The notes beneath the pieces were generated by a model, which ran no database searches, had not been told where the DNA came from, and was given only the letters and a program-made list of their open reading frames with translations. Below are positions 1 to 8,648 of a stretch of DNA of 58,054 nucleotides, one piece after another; within the stretch, counting starts at the first letter, position 1, and every line of letters begins with the position of its first letter. The DNA is from Rhizobiales bacterium 63-22 (GTDB taxonomy: Bacteria; Pseudomonadota; Alphaproteobacteria; Rhizobiales; Rhizobiaceae). Both the position numbers and the translations under genes were made by a program. The stretch lies in assembly GCA_001898995.1 (NCBI GenBank), contig MKVZ01000013.1, positions 1 through 58,054 on the forward strand, given 5' to 3'.

Positions 1-1
1 C

Positions 2-73
2 GCCGAGAGTTTCATCAGCATGGTTCATATTGCTACCGCACGATACTGGCTCAAATTCGTCCACGCCGCCTAG
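2..73 (+). pseudogene. 3' end of a transposase gene, cut by the window edge
   Basis: An open frame running in from the left edge ends at a TAG at 71-73 and encodes a tail with the residues MVHIATARYWLKF. Tails of this kind (small helix, Ala/Ile-rich, W-L near the end) close many IS5-family transposases, and the similar tail AAVKLWIPFVHER is seen in the IS at 30154-30698. Only about 23 residues are visible, so the family call is an inference. No inverted repeat of this element can be seen in the window. Confidence 0.35.
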
Positions 74-174
74 CCTGCGAATCGGACCGGAATGTTACGT
101 TAATTCCGCCGTCTGCGTTGCCCTTTCCATCAGCTGCCCCCATCCACTCTTACTAGGTCATAGTGACGATTTAA

Positions 175-600
175 CTATCTGAGCCAAATGGCGATAGCTG
201 CAAGTTTGACGAAGCCCAGGAAGTTGGCGAGGAGTTTGTCGTATCGGGTTGCGACGCGCCTGAATTGCTTGAGCTTGTTGAAGAAGCGCTCGACGATGTT
301 GCGCGCCTTGTAGAGATCGGCGTCGTAAGGACGCTGATCTTTTCGGTTTCGCCTTGGCGGAATAACGACGATGGCGCCGCCGTCAGCGATCTTTCTGGCA
401 AGATGGTCGGCATCATTGCCCTTGTCGGCAATCGTGGCGTCGGGTTCGAAGCCATCGATCAGTTCATGGGCAACCGCGATGTCGTTGCGCTGCCCTGGAC
501 TTGCTATGAGGCGCACTGGCAGGCCGAGCGCGTCGCCTGCGGCGTGGATCTTGGTGCTCAGGCCGCCGCGAGACCGGCCCAGGCCCTGGGCATCCGCCCC
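175..600 (-). CDS. IS5-family transposase, OrfB (C-terminal half, read by frameshift)
   Basis: The open frame extends upstream to 816, but transposase-like sequence begins only around 600, just after the A3G6 slip site. It encodes the motifs GRSRGGLSTKIHA, TIADKGNDADHL (second catalytic Asp; Asn replaces the usual Tyr of DKGYD) and IVERFFNKLKQFRRVATRYDK (catalytic Glu), ending in a typical AAIAIWLR tail. These complete the DDE triad begun in OrfA. Expression as an OrfAB fusion through programmed frameshifting is inferred from the slippery run and from family precedent. Confidence 0.8.
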   Translation of the reverse strand, partial: GADAQGLGRSRGGLSTKIHAAGDALGLPVRLIASPGQRNDIAVAHELIDGFEPDATIADKGNDADHLARKIADGGAIVVIPPRRNRKDQRPYDADLYKARNIVERFFNKLKQFRRVATRYDKLLANFLGFVKLAAIAIWLR

Positions 601-935
601 CCTTTGACCTTGCGGGAGCCGGCGGCGTGCTGGTGGGCGCGCACAATCGTTGAGTCGATCATCAGCCATTTGAGATCGGCTTCGCGAGCCAGCGTCTCCA
701 GCATGTCGTCCAGCACGCCCATCTCGATCCAGCGATAATAGCGCCGCTTCACCGAACGATAATCGCCCAGCCGCTCCGGCAGGTCGCGCCAGCGGCCGCC
801 CGAGCGCGCCATCCACAACAGCGCATCGAGGAACTTGCGGTTATCCGTGCGGGGCCCGCGCTTGCCCTTCGCGCCGCCGGGCGCAAAGCCTTTGATCCGC
901 TCCCACTGGTCGTCCCGAAGCGCGTCGCAGTCCAT
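558..935 (-). CDS. IS5-family transposase, OrfA (N-terminal half)
   Basis: This 125-residue frame carries the N-terminal DUF4096-like part of IS427-group transposases (DQWERIKGF, WMARSGGRWRDLP, RRYYRWIEMGVLDDML) and the first catalytic Asp in the motif MIDSTIVRAHQH. It ends soon after a slippery AAAGGGGGG run (minus strand, 597-605). There the reading frame can shift into OrfB, as is usual in this group, to make the full transposase. It overlaps OrfB on the same strand. The start ATG at 935 lies just inside the right inverted repeat region. Confidence 0.85.
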   Translation of the reverse strand: MDCDALRDDQWERIKGFAPGGAKGKRGPRTDNRKFLDALLWMARSGGRWRDLPERLGDYRSVKRRYYRWIEMGVLDDMLETLAREADLKWLMIDSTIVRAHQHAAGSRKVKGGRMPRAWAGLAAA

Positions 936-951
936 CGCCGATCTCCAAAAA

Positions 952-2409
952 TCAGCGTTGAATCTGATTTGCCAAACCTTGGGAACCCCTAATCGTTAAA
1001 TCGTCACTACGACCTAACGACGACAACGCCCTGTCCAGATACATGCCAGAGCTTGCTTCCTCACTCAGACGGCCGTCCTGGACGATGGTCTTGCCGCGCA
1101 ACAGGGTGCGGACGGGCCAGCCGCGGATAGGCAAGCCTTCATAGGGCGTGTAATCGGCACCGTGCTGGAGCATGTCGTTGGTCAGCGTCACCTGCCGGTC
1201 GGGGTCCCAGAGGATGATATCGGCGTCGGAGCCGATAGCGATCGCGCCTTTGCGCGGATAGAGGCCGTAGAGCTTCGCGTGATTGGTGGAGGTTATCGCG
1301 ACGAAGCGATTGAGATCGATCCGGCCCTTCATCACGCCTTCCGAGAACAGGATCGGCAACCGCGTGCCGACGCCGGGAATGCCGTTCGGAATCCATCGGA
1401 AGCTTCGCTTGCCCTTTTCGTTCAGCTTGCCCTGCGGATCGTCGAAGCGGAAAGGACAGTGATCGGACGAAAACAGGTCGAAGACGCCCTGCTCCACGCC
1501 CTCCCAGCACGCTTCTTGGCTTTCCCGGTCGCGCGGCGGCGGCGAGCAGACATATTTCGCGCCTTCCAGCGCTTCGGCGTCGAGGTCGTCGGCCGTCAGC
1601 ATCAGATATTGCGGGCATGTCTCGCCGGCGATCCTCTGCCCGCGCTCGCGCGCGCGGCGGATCTCCTCCATCGCCTGCCGGTTGGAGACATGGACGATCA
1701 CGATCGGCGTGTCGACGATCTCGGCCAGCGACAGCGCCCGGTGCGTCGCCTCGCGTTCGGCGGCGATGGGCCGGGTCGTCGCGTGATAGCGGGGCGCGAA
1801 CAGCCCTTCCGCCTCGTGCCGTCCGATCAGATAGCGGATGGCGTCCTCGTTCTCGCAATGGACCATGACCAGCGCGCCGGTGCGCCGCGCCGTGTCGAGC
1901 GTCGCCAGAATCTCGTCGTCGCGCAGCCGCAACCCGTCATAGGTCATGAAGACCTTGATGGACGTGTAGCCGTCGGCGACGAGCGCCGGCAACTCCTGCC
2001 CCAGCACCTCGGCGGTGGGATCGGTGACCACCAGATGGAAGGAAACGTCGACATGGCAGCGGCCCTCGGCCTTGCCGTGATAGACCTTCAGCGCCTCGCG
2101 CAGGCTCTGGCCCTTCTCCTGCATGCAGAAGGAAAGGACCGTCGTGTTGCCGCCGATCGCCGCCGACCGCGTGCCGCTGTCGAAATCGTCCGCCATGACG
2201 ATGCCCTCGCCGGAAGGCTGGTCGAGATGGACATGGCTGTCGATCCCGCCGGGCATGACATAGAGCCCGGTCGCGTCGATGATCTCGTCGGCCTCCGTCA
2301 ACTCCGCCGCGAGCGCCGCGATCCGGCCGTCGATGAGGCCGACGTCGCTGCGGAAGGTGTCGCTCGCCGTCACAACCGTTCCATGGCGGATGACCGTATC
2401 GAAACGCAT
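952..2409 (-). CDS. D-hydantoinase / dihydropyrimidinase, C-terminus altered by the IS
   Basis: A cyclic amidohydrolase that opens hydantoin or dihydropyrimidine rings. The metal-binding HVH is at residues 59-61, the carboxylated Lys is in TSIKVFMTYDG (Lys152), and further ligands are His184 (VMVHCEN), the VHVSN histidine and the SSDHCPF aspartate. The start ATG at 2409 follows GGAGAAGAG. The 485-residue frame is near normal length, but roughly its last 22 codons lie inside the neighbouring IS5-family element, so the native tail has been replaced. The catalytic barrel is intact and activity is plausible. It is first in line after the aminotransferase-like gene and probably shares its operon. 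The substrate is not deducible; D-hydantoinase and phenylhydantoinase are alternatives. Confidence 0.88.
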   Translation of the reverse strand: MRFDTVIRHGTVVTASDTFRSDVGLIDGRIAALAAELTEADEIIDATGLYVMPGGIDSHVHLDQPSGEGIVMADDFDSGTRSAAIGGNTTVLSFCMQEKGQSLREALKVYHGKAEGRCHVDVSFHLVVTDPTAEVLGQELPALVADGYTSIKVFMTYDGLRLRDDEILATLDTARRTGALVMVHCENEDAIRYLIGRHEAEGLFAPRYHATTRPIAAEREATHRALSLAEIVDTPIVIVHVSNRQAMEEIRRARERGQRIAGETCPQYLMLTADDLDAEALEGAKYVCSPPPRDRESQEACWEGVEQGVFDLFSSDHCPFRFDDPQGKLNEKGKRSFRWIPNGIPGVGTRLPILFSEGVMKGRIDLNRFVAITSTNHAKLYGLYPRKGAIAIGSDADIILWDPDRQVTLTNDMLQHGADYTPYEGLPIRGWPVRTLLRGKTIVQDGRLSEEASSGMYLDRALSSLGRSDDLTIRGSQGLANQIQR

Positions 2410-2430
2410 CGCTCTTCTCCGTCCGAGGTT

Positions 2431-3708
2431 TCAGCCGGCGCGGCGCGATTGCGCGGCGGTTCCGGTCTCGCTCGACAGCGCCCGGTCGAGGGCCGCCGTC
2501 AGGCGGTCGACCTCCTCGATGGTGTTGTAATGCACCATCGAGACGCGAAGCACGCCGCCGTGATCGGTCACGTCGAGATATTCGGCGAGCCGGCGGGCAT
2601 GGAAATCGCCGTAGCGGATGGCGATCTTCTCCTCGTCGATCGCCTTGCAGATCTCCGCCGCGTCGCGCCCGTCGAAGCGGAACGAGATGGTGGGGACGCG
2701 CTTGCTGTCGCGGTTGACCGTCTGCCCGACGATCCGGCAATCGTTGCGGGAGCGCAGATAGGCGAGCAGGCGCTCGGTCAGCGCGTCCTCGTGCTGGGTG
2801 ATGGCCTCGAAGGCCGCCTCGATCTTTTGCCGCACGGTCCCTGTCGCCCCGGCGCGGGAGCCTAGCTCGCACAGGTAGTCGACGATGCCGCAGGTCGCGT
2901 AGGCGAGCTCGTAATTCGGGTTGCCGGGCTCCAGCTTGCCGGGAACTTTGTCCTTGCCGTAGAAATAATGGTAAAGGCCGTCCAGCTCCAGCAGCAGGTC
3001 GTATTTGCCGTACATCACCGCATAATGCGGCCCATAGGTCTTGTAGAGGCTGAAGACGTAGTAATCCGCGTCGAGGGCCTGCACGTCCACCGCCCGGTGC
3101 GGCGCATAGGCGACGGCGTCGACGCAGAGCCGCGCATTGCGCGCATGGACGAAATCGGCGATGTCGCGGATCGGATTGACCGCGCCAAGAATGTTGGAGG
3201 CGTGCGTCACGCAGACGAGCTTCGTGTTCGCGCCCATCAGCGGTTCCAGATCGGCGAGGTCGAGCGTGAGGGTTTGCTTGTCGAGCGGCCAGAACCGGAC
3301 GACGACGCCCCTCGCCCGCAGCCTGTCCCAGGGGCCGATATTGGACTCGTGGTCGCTGACCGTGACGACGATCTCGTCGCCCGGCGCGAGCTGGCTTTCC
3401 ATGGCGCGGGCGAGGTTCTGCAAGAGCACGGTGGTCGAGCCGCCGAAGACGATCTCCTCGGGCCGGCTGGCGTTGACCAGGTGCATGGCGGCGGTGCGCG
3501 CCTCGTAGAGCGCGCTCGCCGCCGCCTGCGACACGGCGTAGGAGCCGCCGATCTGGACGTTCTTCTCGATGAGGAACGTGTTGATCCGCTCCAGCGCGCC
3601 CTGGAGGATCTGCGATCCGCCGGCGTTGTCGAAGAAGGTCCAGCCGCGCGCCAGGCCCGGAAACTGGCTGCGCGCGAAATCGATATCCAACGGAGTCTTG
3701 GTGGGCAT
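2431..3708 (-). CDS. Cysteine desulfurase-like class V aminotransferase-fold enzyme
   Basis: A 425-residue fold-type I PLP enzyme of the cysteine-desulfurase-like group. The PLP lysine is Lys223 in FSLYKTYGPH, the cofactor-stacking region contains VSDHESN (His120), and the pyridine-nitrogen Asp is in CVDAVAYAPH (Asp197). The N-terminus has the family start DFARSQFPGL and FFDNAGGSQ. Members of this group are not dedicated iron-sulfur enzymes and often act as lyases or transaminases on amino acids. It lies 21 bp upstream of the hydantoinase gene and just downstream of an amino acid importer. I infer that it processes the amino acid released from the hydantoin substrate, but the reaction is unknown. 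Start 3708 has GAGGA upstream. Confidence 0.8.
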   Translation of the reverse strand: MPTKTPLDIDFARSQFPGLARGWTFFDNAGGSQILQGALERINTFLIEKNVQIGGSYAVSQAAASALYEARTAAMHLVNASRPEEIVFGGSTTVLLQNLARAMESQLAPGDEIVVTVSDHESNIGPWDRLRARGVVVRFWPLDKQTLTLDLADLEPLMGANTKLVCVTHASNILGAVNPIRDIADFVHARNARLCVDAVAYAPHRAVDVQALDADYYVFSLYKTYGPHYAVMYGKYDLLLELDGLYHYFYGKDKVPGKLEPGNPNYELAYATCGIVDYLCELGSRAGATGTVRQKIEAAFEAITQHEDALTERLLAYLRSRNDCRIVGQTVNRDSKRVPTISFRFDGRDAAEICKAIDEEKIAIRYGDFHARRLAEYLDVTDHGGVLRVSMVHYNTIEEVDRLTAALDRALSSETGTAAQSRRAG

Positions 3709-3732
3709 GGGGAAGTCCTCGAGAGAAACGGT

Positions 3733-4470
3733 TCAGTGATTGAGGACGGCGCGCAGGAAGCCGCGCGTCCGCTCTTCGCGGGGGGTGTCGAATATCTCCG
3801 AAGGCGTGCCCGCCTCCACGATGCGCCCGCCGTCCATAAAGATGACGCGGTCGGCGACCTGGCGGGCGAAGCCCATCTCATGCGTGACGACCAGCATGGT
3901 GACGCCCGTGCCGGCGAGCTTGCGCATCACGTCGAGAACCTCGCCGACCATTTCGGGGTCGAGCGCGGAGGTCGGCTCGTCGAAGAGCAGCACCTTCGGC
4001 TCCATGGCGAGCGCGCGGGCGATGGCGACGCGCTGCTGCTGGCCGCCGGAGAGCTGCCCGGGAAATTTCTCCGCCTGTTCGCTGATGCCCACGCGGGCGA
4101 GCAGCTCGCGCGCCTTGCGCTCCGCCTCCTGCGGCCTGGTTCCGCGCACGCGCATCGGCGCGAGCATGACGTTGCGCAGCACCGTCATATGCGGAAACAG
4201 GTTGAACGACTGGAACACCATGCCGACCTCCGCCCGCACCTTGGCGAGCGCCGCGCCCGGCCCGACCTGGATGCCGTCGACCCTGACGCTGCTCTGCGGA
4301 TCGAAGGCCTCGAGATAGTTGATGCAGCGTATCAGCGTCGACTTCCCCGAGCCAGAGGGGCCGATGACGCAGACCACCTCGCCCTCGCCAATGTCGAGAT
4401 CGATGCCGTGGAGGACGGTGAAGTCGCCGAAGGCCTTCTTCAGCCCGCGGATTGAAATGAAACCGGCCAT
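3733..4470 (-). CDS. Polar amino acid ABC importer, ATPase subunit
   Basis: A 245-residue GlnQ/HisP-type ATPase. It has Walker A (GPSGSGKST), the Q-loop ([10 protein letters not shown]), the signature LSGGQQQR, Walker B with catalytic Glu ([12 protein letters not shown]) and the switch His (THEM). The start ATG at 4470 overlaps the permease stop codon (ATGA), which indicates translational coupling. A longer reverse frame reaching 5148 is an artefact of the overlapping permease. It should energise uptake for the hydantoinase cluster. The system has one permease gene, so the membrane part is probably a homodimer. Confidence 0.93.
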   Translation of the reverse strand: MAGFISIRGLKKAFGDFTVLHGIDLDIGEGEVVCVIGPSGSGKSTLIRCINYLEAFDPQSSVRVDGIQVGPGAALAKVRAEVGMVFQSFNLFPHMTVLRNVMLAPMRVRGTRPQEAERKARELLARVGISEQAEKFPGQLSGGQQQRVAIARALAMEPKVLLFDEPTSALDPEMVGEVLDVMRKLAGTGVTMLVVTHEMGFARQVADRVIFMDGGRIVEAGTPSEIFDTPREERTRGFLRAVLNH

Positions 4471-5141
4471 CAGCGCCTCCCCCGGCTGAATTGTTTTTCG
4501 AGCCTGGCGACCATGGTCACCAGGGGCCAGAGCAGCGCGACATAGATGGCGGCCGCGCCGATCAGCGGCGTGGGATTGGCGGCGAGCGATTGCGCCTGGG
4601 TCGCCTGCTTCAGGAGATCGGGCATCGCCACCACGGAGGCGAGCGCGGTGTCCTTGAGCACGTTGATGCAATTGTTGGTCAGGGGCGGCACGACGATGCG
4701 GATCGCCTGCGGCAGGATGACGTCGACCATCGTATGCCGGCTCGACAGGCCCAGCGCCGCCGAGGCTTCGAACTGGCCGCTCGGGATGGCCTCGATGCCG
4801 GCGCGGAAGATTTCCGCCGTGTAGGCGGCCGAAACGAGGCTGAGCGCCGTGACCGCGGACAGGAAAGGCGACAGCTTGATGCCGACGAACGGAAGCGCGT
4901 AATAGACGACGATCAGAAGCACCAGCAGCGGGATCGACCGGAAGAAATCCACATAGATCCGGATCAGCAGCTTGAAGAAGGCCGGGCAATAAAGGCGCGC
5001 GACGGCGAGGAACAGCCCGCCCGCCAGGCCGCACAGGATGCTGGTGACGCCTATCTGCAAGGTGACCGCCAGGCCCCACAGCAATTGCGGCAGGCTGACC
5101 AGAAACACTTTTAGGTTGAAGAAAGTATCGATGAGGTTCAT
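4470..5141 (-). CDS. Polar amino acid ABC importer, permease subunit
   Basis: A 223-residue HisM/GlnP-type inner-membrane permease with several hydrophobic segments. The EAA-like loop [28 protein letters not shown] contacts the ATPase. I chose the ATG at 5141 (MNLIDTFF) over the TTG at 5156 because the hydrophobic family N-terminus begins there. The stop overlaps the ATPase start. It lies between the binding protein (5195-5992) and the ATPase in the usual gene order. Confidence 0.92.
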   Translation of the reverse strand: MNLIDTFFNLKVFLVSLPQLLWGLAVTLQIGVTSILCGLAGGLFLAVARLYCPAFFKLLIRIYVDFFRSIPLLVLLIVVYYALPFVGIKLSPFLSAVTALSLVSAAYTAEIFRAGIEAIPSGQFEASAALGLSSRHTMVDVILPQAIRIVVPPLTNNCINVLKDTALASVVAMPDLLKQATQAQSLAANPTPLIGAAAIYVALLWPLVTMVARLEKQFSRGRR

Positions 5142-5194
5142 GAAGCAAGGCCCCAAGGGAGCCGGCGAAGCCGAAACCTCGCCTGGCTGTCAGG

Positions 5195-5992
5195 TTACTT
5201 GGAAGCCGGCATGTCGAAGACGGCGACGGTGGACGTGTCCTTCTCGGCCTTGGCCCCGAACCAGGTTTCGTGCAGCTTGGCGATGTAGCCCTCGCCCTTG
5301 AGCGTGGTGATGACGGCGTTGACCTGCGCGGCGAGCGGATCGCCCTTCCTGAACATCATCGAATATTTTTCGCCGGTGGGAATGCGCTCCACCACCTTCA
5401 AGTTCGGCTTATCTTTGACATAGTAGAGTAATGCTGGGATATCACTGATATAGCCATCGATCCGACCGGCAACGAGATCAAGCATCGCGGGGGACAGGCC
5501 TTCATAACGACGGATTTCACCAAATTTGTATTCCGCCCTGTGTTTGGTGGCCCACATGTCGCCGGTCGAACCGGTGTCGACGCCGACGACCTTGCCTTCC
5601 ATGCCCTTGAGCCCGGTGATCCCCGACGAAGCCGTGACAGTGAGCGACTGATCGCTGTCGTAATAGGGCTGGGCGAAAGCGACGGACTCCAGGCGTTTGT
5701 CGGTGATGGTGATCGAGGAGATGCCGATATTGATCCGGCCCGACTGAACGGCGGAGAACAACCCGTTGAAAGGCATATTGACGAACTCGACGGACTTGTT
5801 CAATCGCTTGCCGATCTCTTTGACGAGATCAACTTCGAACCCGACAACTTTTCCGTTTGCGTCCTGAAATTCCCACGGAACATTGCCGATATTAGCGCCA
5901 ACCGTCAAATCCGCTGCGCGGGCGGCGATGGTGCCAACGACAACACAAGCGGCAGAAAACATTATAGTTTTGAATTTTGATGCGAATGTCAT
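5195..5992 (-). CDS. Periplasmic amino acid-binding protein of the ABC importer
   Basis: A 265-residue family 3 solute-binding protein. The N-terminus is a Sec signal ([23 protein letters not shown]) followed by [16 protein letters not shown] and [16 protein letters not shown], the standard lobe-1 motifs. The ATG at 5992 is preceded by AAGGGGAA, so the upstream extension to 6139 is discarded. It is the first gene of the transporter, PLP-enzyme and hydantoinase operon and lies directly downstream of a palindromic operator at 6031-6059. The ligand is unknown; the context suggests a hydantoin or an amino acid derivative. Confidence 0.92.
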   Translation of the reverse strand: MTFASKFKTIMFSAACVVVGTIAARAADLTVGANIGNVPWEFQDANGKVVGFEVDLVKEIGKRLNKSVEFVNMPFNGLFSAVQSGRINIGISSITITDKRLESVAFAQPYYDSDQSLTVTASSGITGLKGMEGKVVGVDTGSTGDMWATKHRAEYKFGEIRRYEGLSPAMLDLVAGRIDGYISDIPALLYYVKDKPNLKVVERIPTGEKYSMMFRKGDPLAAQVNAVITTLKGEGYIAKLHETWFGAKAEKDTSTVAVFDMPASK

Positions 5993-6030
5993 GAGTTCCC
6001 CTTGCTTTTTGGTTTTAACTTCTTCTATTT

Positions 6031-6059
6031 TGGTCATACTGGTCTGACCAGTTAGACCA
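6031..6059. promoter_or_regulatory. 29-bp palindromic operator candidate for the divergent FadR-type regulator
   Basis: The core tggtctgacca (6040-6050) is a perfect 5+1+5 palindrome. It is nested in a larger dyad whose outer arms are tggtc (6031-6035) and gacca (6055-6059). FadR-subfamily GntR proteins typically bind short dyads of the form TNGTNNNACNA, which the core matches. It lies in the 140-bp divergent promoter between the binding-protein gene and the regulator, so it could control both directions. Confidence 0.65.
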
Positions 6060-6132
6060 ATTAAGCATGGCTCTTTCCGCTTTGCAAGATCACCAATGAA
6101 AAATAGATTTAAACACCCAACTGTTGTCGGGG

Positions 6133-6840
6133 ATGACAAAGAGGATGAGAATGCTCAACAGAACGCTTGTTCCGCAATCGGTAGCGCATAAAATTCAGGC
6201 TATGATCACGGACGGAACGCTGAAGCCGGGCGACAAGATTCCGTCCCAGCGCGAGTTTTCGCAAAAGTTTGGCGTCAGCCGTGCGTCATTGCGCGAAGCG
6301 CTTCTCACTCTGGAGACACTTGGTCTTCTGAAAACCGAGGCCGGGCGGGGAACATTCGTCGCCGCAGCGACGCAAGGGCAAACGGGGCATATGGCGCCGT
6401 GGCGCTATTCGGAAAGCTATTCCATTTTCGACGTGTTCCAGACCCGCATTATGCTCGAGGGTCAAATAGCGCGGCTGGCTGCGGGACGGGTGACTCAGTT
6501 TCAACTCGAACAAATGGAAAAGGCGACGCGCGCAATGGAGGAAGGGTGGGCCCGTCTGGATCGTTTGGCGAATGTCGAGTCTGACTTGGAATTCCATGGC
6601 ATAATTGTTTCCGCCTGCTCCAATGCAATGCTGCGTACGTTATACGAAACCATGCGCGATCAACTGGCAGAAACCCAACGCCAGCCAATTCCCATTACGA
6701 ATCCACAACGCATGAAGGAATCGATCGCAGAACACCGGCGCATTATTACCGCACTGGCGACCAACGATGGAGCAGCCGCGCAGCGGGAGATGGAAACGCA
6801 CATCCGCAATACAGCGCAATGTGCCGGACTCGCGCCTTGA
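6133..6840 (+). CDS. FadR-subfamily GntR transcriptional regulator
   Basis: A regulator of about 235 residues with an N-terminal winged helix (AHKIQAMITDGTLKPGDKIPSQREFSQKF.. type, then SRASLREALLTLETLGLL) and a C-terminal all-helical FCD ligand domain. The FCD metal ligands are visible: Asp and His in SDLEFH, His in AEHRRII and His in METHIRN. Possible starts are TTG 6124, ATG 6133, ATG 6145 and ATG 6151; the last has AGAGG at a good distance. It is divergent from the hydantoinase/importer operon, and the 6031-6059 dyad is its likely operator. I infer that it represses the operon and responds to its substrate. Confidence 0.9.
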   Translation: MTKRMRMLNRTLVPQSVAHKIQAMITDGTLKPGDKIPSQREFSQKFGVSRASLREALLTLETLGLLKTEAGRGTFVAAATQGQTGHMAPWRYSESYSIFDVFQTRIMLEGQIARLAAGRVTQFQLEQMEKATRAMEEGWARLDRLANVESDLEFHGIIVSACSNAMLRTLYETMRDQLAETQRQPIPITNPQRMKESIAEHRRIITALATNDGAAAQREMETHIRNTAQCAGLAP

Positions 6841-6919
6841 ACCAGAATACAGTCAAAATATAAGTAAATCGTGCCGGGTTTGCCGTGGACCCAACTGATG
6901 CGAAAATGGAGCCGATGGC

Positions 6920-7350
6920 GGCATGGAACGTTTCGGCGGTGGACTTACAAGTAAAATCCACGCGCTCTTCGACGCGGAGGCCGACCCGTCAAGCTGTGCC
7001 TAACCGGCGGGCAGGTCGCCGACTGCATGCAGGCCGATGCGCTGACAGACGAACTCGGCGAAGGAGGCATCCTGCTGGCCGACAAGGGATATGACACCGA
7101 TGCCATCCGGGTCAGCGCGGGCAAGCGAAAAGCCTGAGCCAATATTCCGCTGAAAACAAACCACAAGGGCTCTTTAACGTTCTCGCGCCGGGTCTACCGG
7201 CAACAAAATCTCGTGGAACGTTTCTTCAACAGGATCAAACAGGTCCAAGGCATCGCAACACGATATGTCAAACACCAGAGAAATTATCTCGCTGCCGTAA
7301 AGCTCGTCGCTGCAAGAATATGGTGCCAGAGTTTATGAGCAGACGCCGTA
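6920..7350 (+). pseudogene. Decayed IS427-type IS5-family element (OrfB part and right end)
   Basis: Reading across frames recovers GGLTSKIHA, a LADKGYDTDAIR block, VERFFNRIKQVQGIATRYVKH and a LAAVKLVAARIWCQSL tail, the order of an IS5-family OrfB. It is broken by a stop after GKRKA (near 7136) and by frame changes, and the OrfA part is missing. The right end (gtttatgagcagacgccgta, to 7350) has the IS427-type outer TA. The last 80 bp closely match 28744-28826. The copy cannot make transposase. Confidence 0.75.
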
Positions 7351-7490
7351 GGGCTAATCAGCCTACTTCAATGAGGACAACTTTTCAGGGGGAAGACCAA
7401 GTCCGGAGACACGCACGCTTTCACCCTATTGAAAAATTTGCAACACAGCTAGCGTACATACTGGTGACGGGAGCGGTATCCGTTTGGCAG

Positions 7491-8627
7491 CTACAGCAGA
7501 TCGCGATTGGATAGATTGCGCATCAGGTCACGCAAACCGAAGCTCCAGGGCGCGCATTCCGTCGACAGCCGCACGATATTGGTCAGCATGCCAAGCCCCG
7601 GAGACGAGATTGCCACGCGGTCGCCCGGCTTGTGGGTGAAACCCTGACCCTTGATATTGCGATCTTCCGTCGGGGCGAACAGGGTACCAAGGAATAGCAT
7701 GATTCCGTCGGGATACTGGTGATGTGTGCCGACGGTCTGGGCGACCAGATCCACCGGGTCGCGGCTGATCTGCGCCATGGATGAACGCCCATGCAGAACA
7801 TAGCCGTCCTTCCCTTCGACGGTCAGCGCCAGTTCGGCTCGACGCACGTCGTCCAGCGAGAACCTGTCATCGAAAAGCCGGATCATCGGACCGATGGCGC
7901 AGCTTGCATTGTTGTCCTTGGCTTTACCCAGAAGAAGCGCCGAACGTCCCTCGACGTCGCGAAGGTTCACGTCATTTCCGAGCGCCGCGCCGACGATGCG
8001 TCCACGAGAAGAGACGGCCAGCACGACCTCCGGCTCGGGATTGTTCCAGTGGCTGATAGGGTGCAGGCCGATCTCGGCTCCCGTGCCTACGGAACTGAGG
8101 ACCGGGGCCTTGGTGAAGACCTCGGCATCCGGGCCGATGCCGACTTCGAGATATTGAGACCACATGCCCTCGCCCATCAGCGCCTGCTTGACCGCCGCCG
8201 CCTCGGGCGATCCGGCGCGGATATCGCGCAGCGATTCTCCGATGATGGCGGCGATGCGGTCGCGGATCGCCTCGGCGCGGGCGGGGTCGCCAGCCGCCTT
8301 TTCCTCGATCACGCGCTCGACCATGGATTGCGCAAAGGTAACGCCGCAGGCCTTGATGACCTGCAGGTCGCAGGGCGCGAGCAGATGTATGCGCGACGGA
8401 TCGCCTACGGGGGCCTCCGCAACGTCATCCAGCCGTCCCAACACCCGGCCAGGGGCGGCGCGCAGCCAGCCGGCGGGGTCGTCCATCTCGCAGATATCAG
8501 CGACGGTCGCGGCGTCGCGAACAGTCACATCGACCAGCTCGCCGTCGCGCAATGTGATCACTGCGGGGCCAGCCGCCTCGGGTAACCAGACGCGGCCAAG
8601 CCACAGACCGGAAGGATCGTCGATCAT
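7491..8627 (-). CDS. Fumarylacetoacetate hydrolase-family protein
   Basis: A 378-residue FAH-superfamily protein with the acidic metal site in NPEPEVVLAVS and GNDVNLRDVEG. FAH-fold enzymes hydrolyse or dehydrate 2-oxoacids; some are 2-keto-3-deoxy-pentonate dehydratases. The start ATG at 8627 has GGAGAGG seven bases upstream, so the GTG at 8642 is not needed. It is the last gene of a reverse-strand run with the AroE-like gene, the semialdehyde dehydrogenase and the AraD-like dehydratase. I infer a role in the same sugar-acid pathway, either as an alternative dehydratase or on a diketo acid. The exact reaction is unknown. Confidence 0.78.
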   Translation of the reverse strand: MIDDPSGLWLGRVWLPEAAGPAVITLRDGELVDVTVRDAATVADICEMDDPAGWLRAAPGRVLGRLDDVAEAPVGDPSRIHLLAPCDLQVIKACGVTFAQSMVERVIEEKAAGDPARAEAIRDRIAAIIGESLRDIRAGSPEAAAVKQALMGEGMWSQYLEVGIGPDAEVFTKAPVLSSVGTGAEIGLHPISHWNNPEPEVVLAVSSRGRIVGAALGNDVNLRDVEGRSALLLGKAKDNNASCAIGPMIRLFDDRFSLDDVRRAELALTVEGKDGYVLHGRSSMAQISRDPVDLVAQTVGTHHQYPDGIMLFLGTLFAPTEDRNIKGQGFTHKPGDRVAISSPGLGMLTNIVRLSTECAPWSFGLRDLMRNLSNRDLL

Positions 8628-8648
8628 ACTTTGCCTCTCCACAGCAGC

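Larger units (their letters stand above)
156..1014 (-). mobile_element. IS5-family (IS427-type) insertion sequence, apparently complete
   Basis: Terminal inverted repeats are visible: taggtcatagtgacgattta at 154-173 is matched, with one mismatch, by its reverse complement ending at 1016. The outermost TA on both sides (154-155 and 1015-1016) fits the TA target duplication of the IS427 group. The interior is filled by two overlapping reverse-strand frames that together make one DDE transposase. The element abuts the 3' end of the hydantoinase gene and supplies that frame's last codons. Intact ends and an uninterrupted transposase suggest a recent insertion. Confidence 0.85.

Noticed and set aside
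1162..2865. 567-codon plus-strand open frame
   Set aside because: It is antisense to the hydantoinase and PLP-enzyme genes, has an Arg/Asp/His-rich composition with no domain, and exists only because of high GC bias.
2968..4455. 495-codon plus-strand open frame
   Set aside because: Antisense to the PLP-enzyme and ABC ATPase genes; repetitive Arg/His-rich translation with no motif.
3733..5148. 471-residue ABC ATPase with long N-terminal extension
   Set aside because: The first 225 residues are an out-of-frame reading of the overlapping permease gene; the ATPase starts at 4470 with an ATGA overlap.
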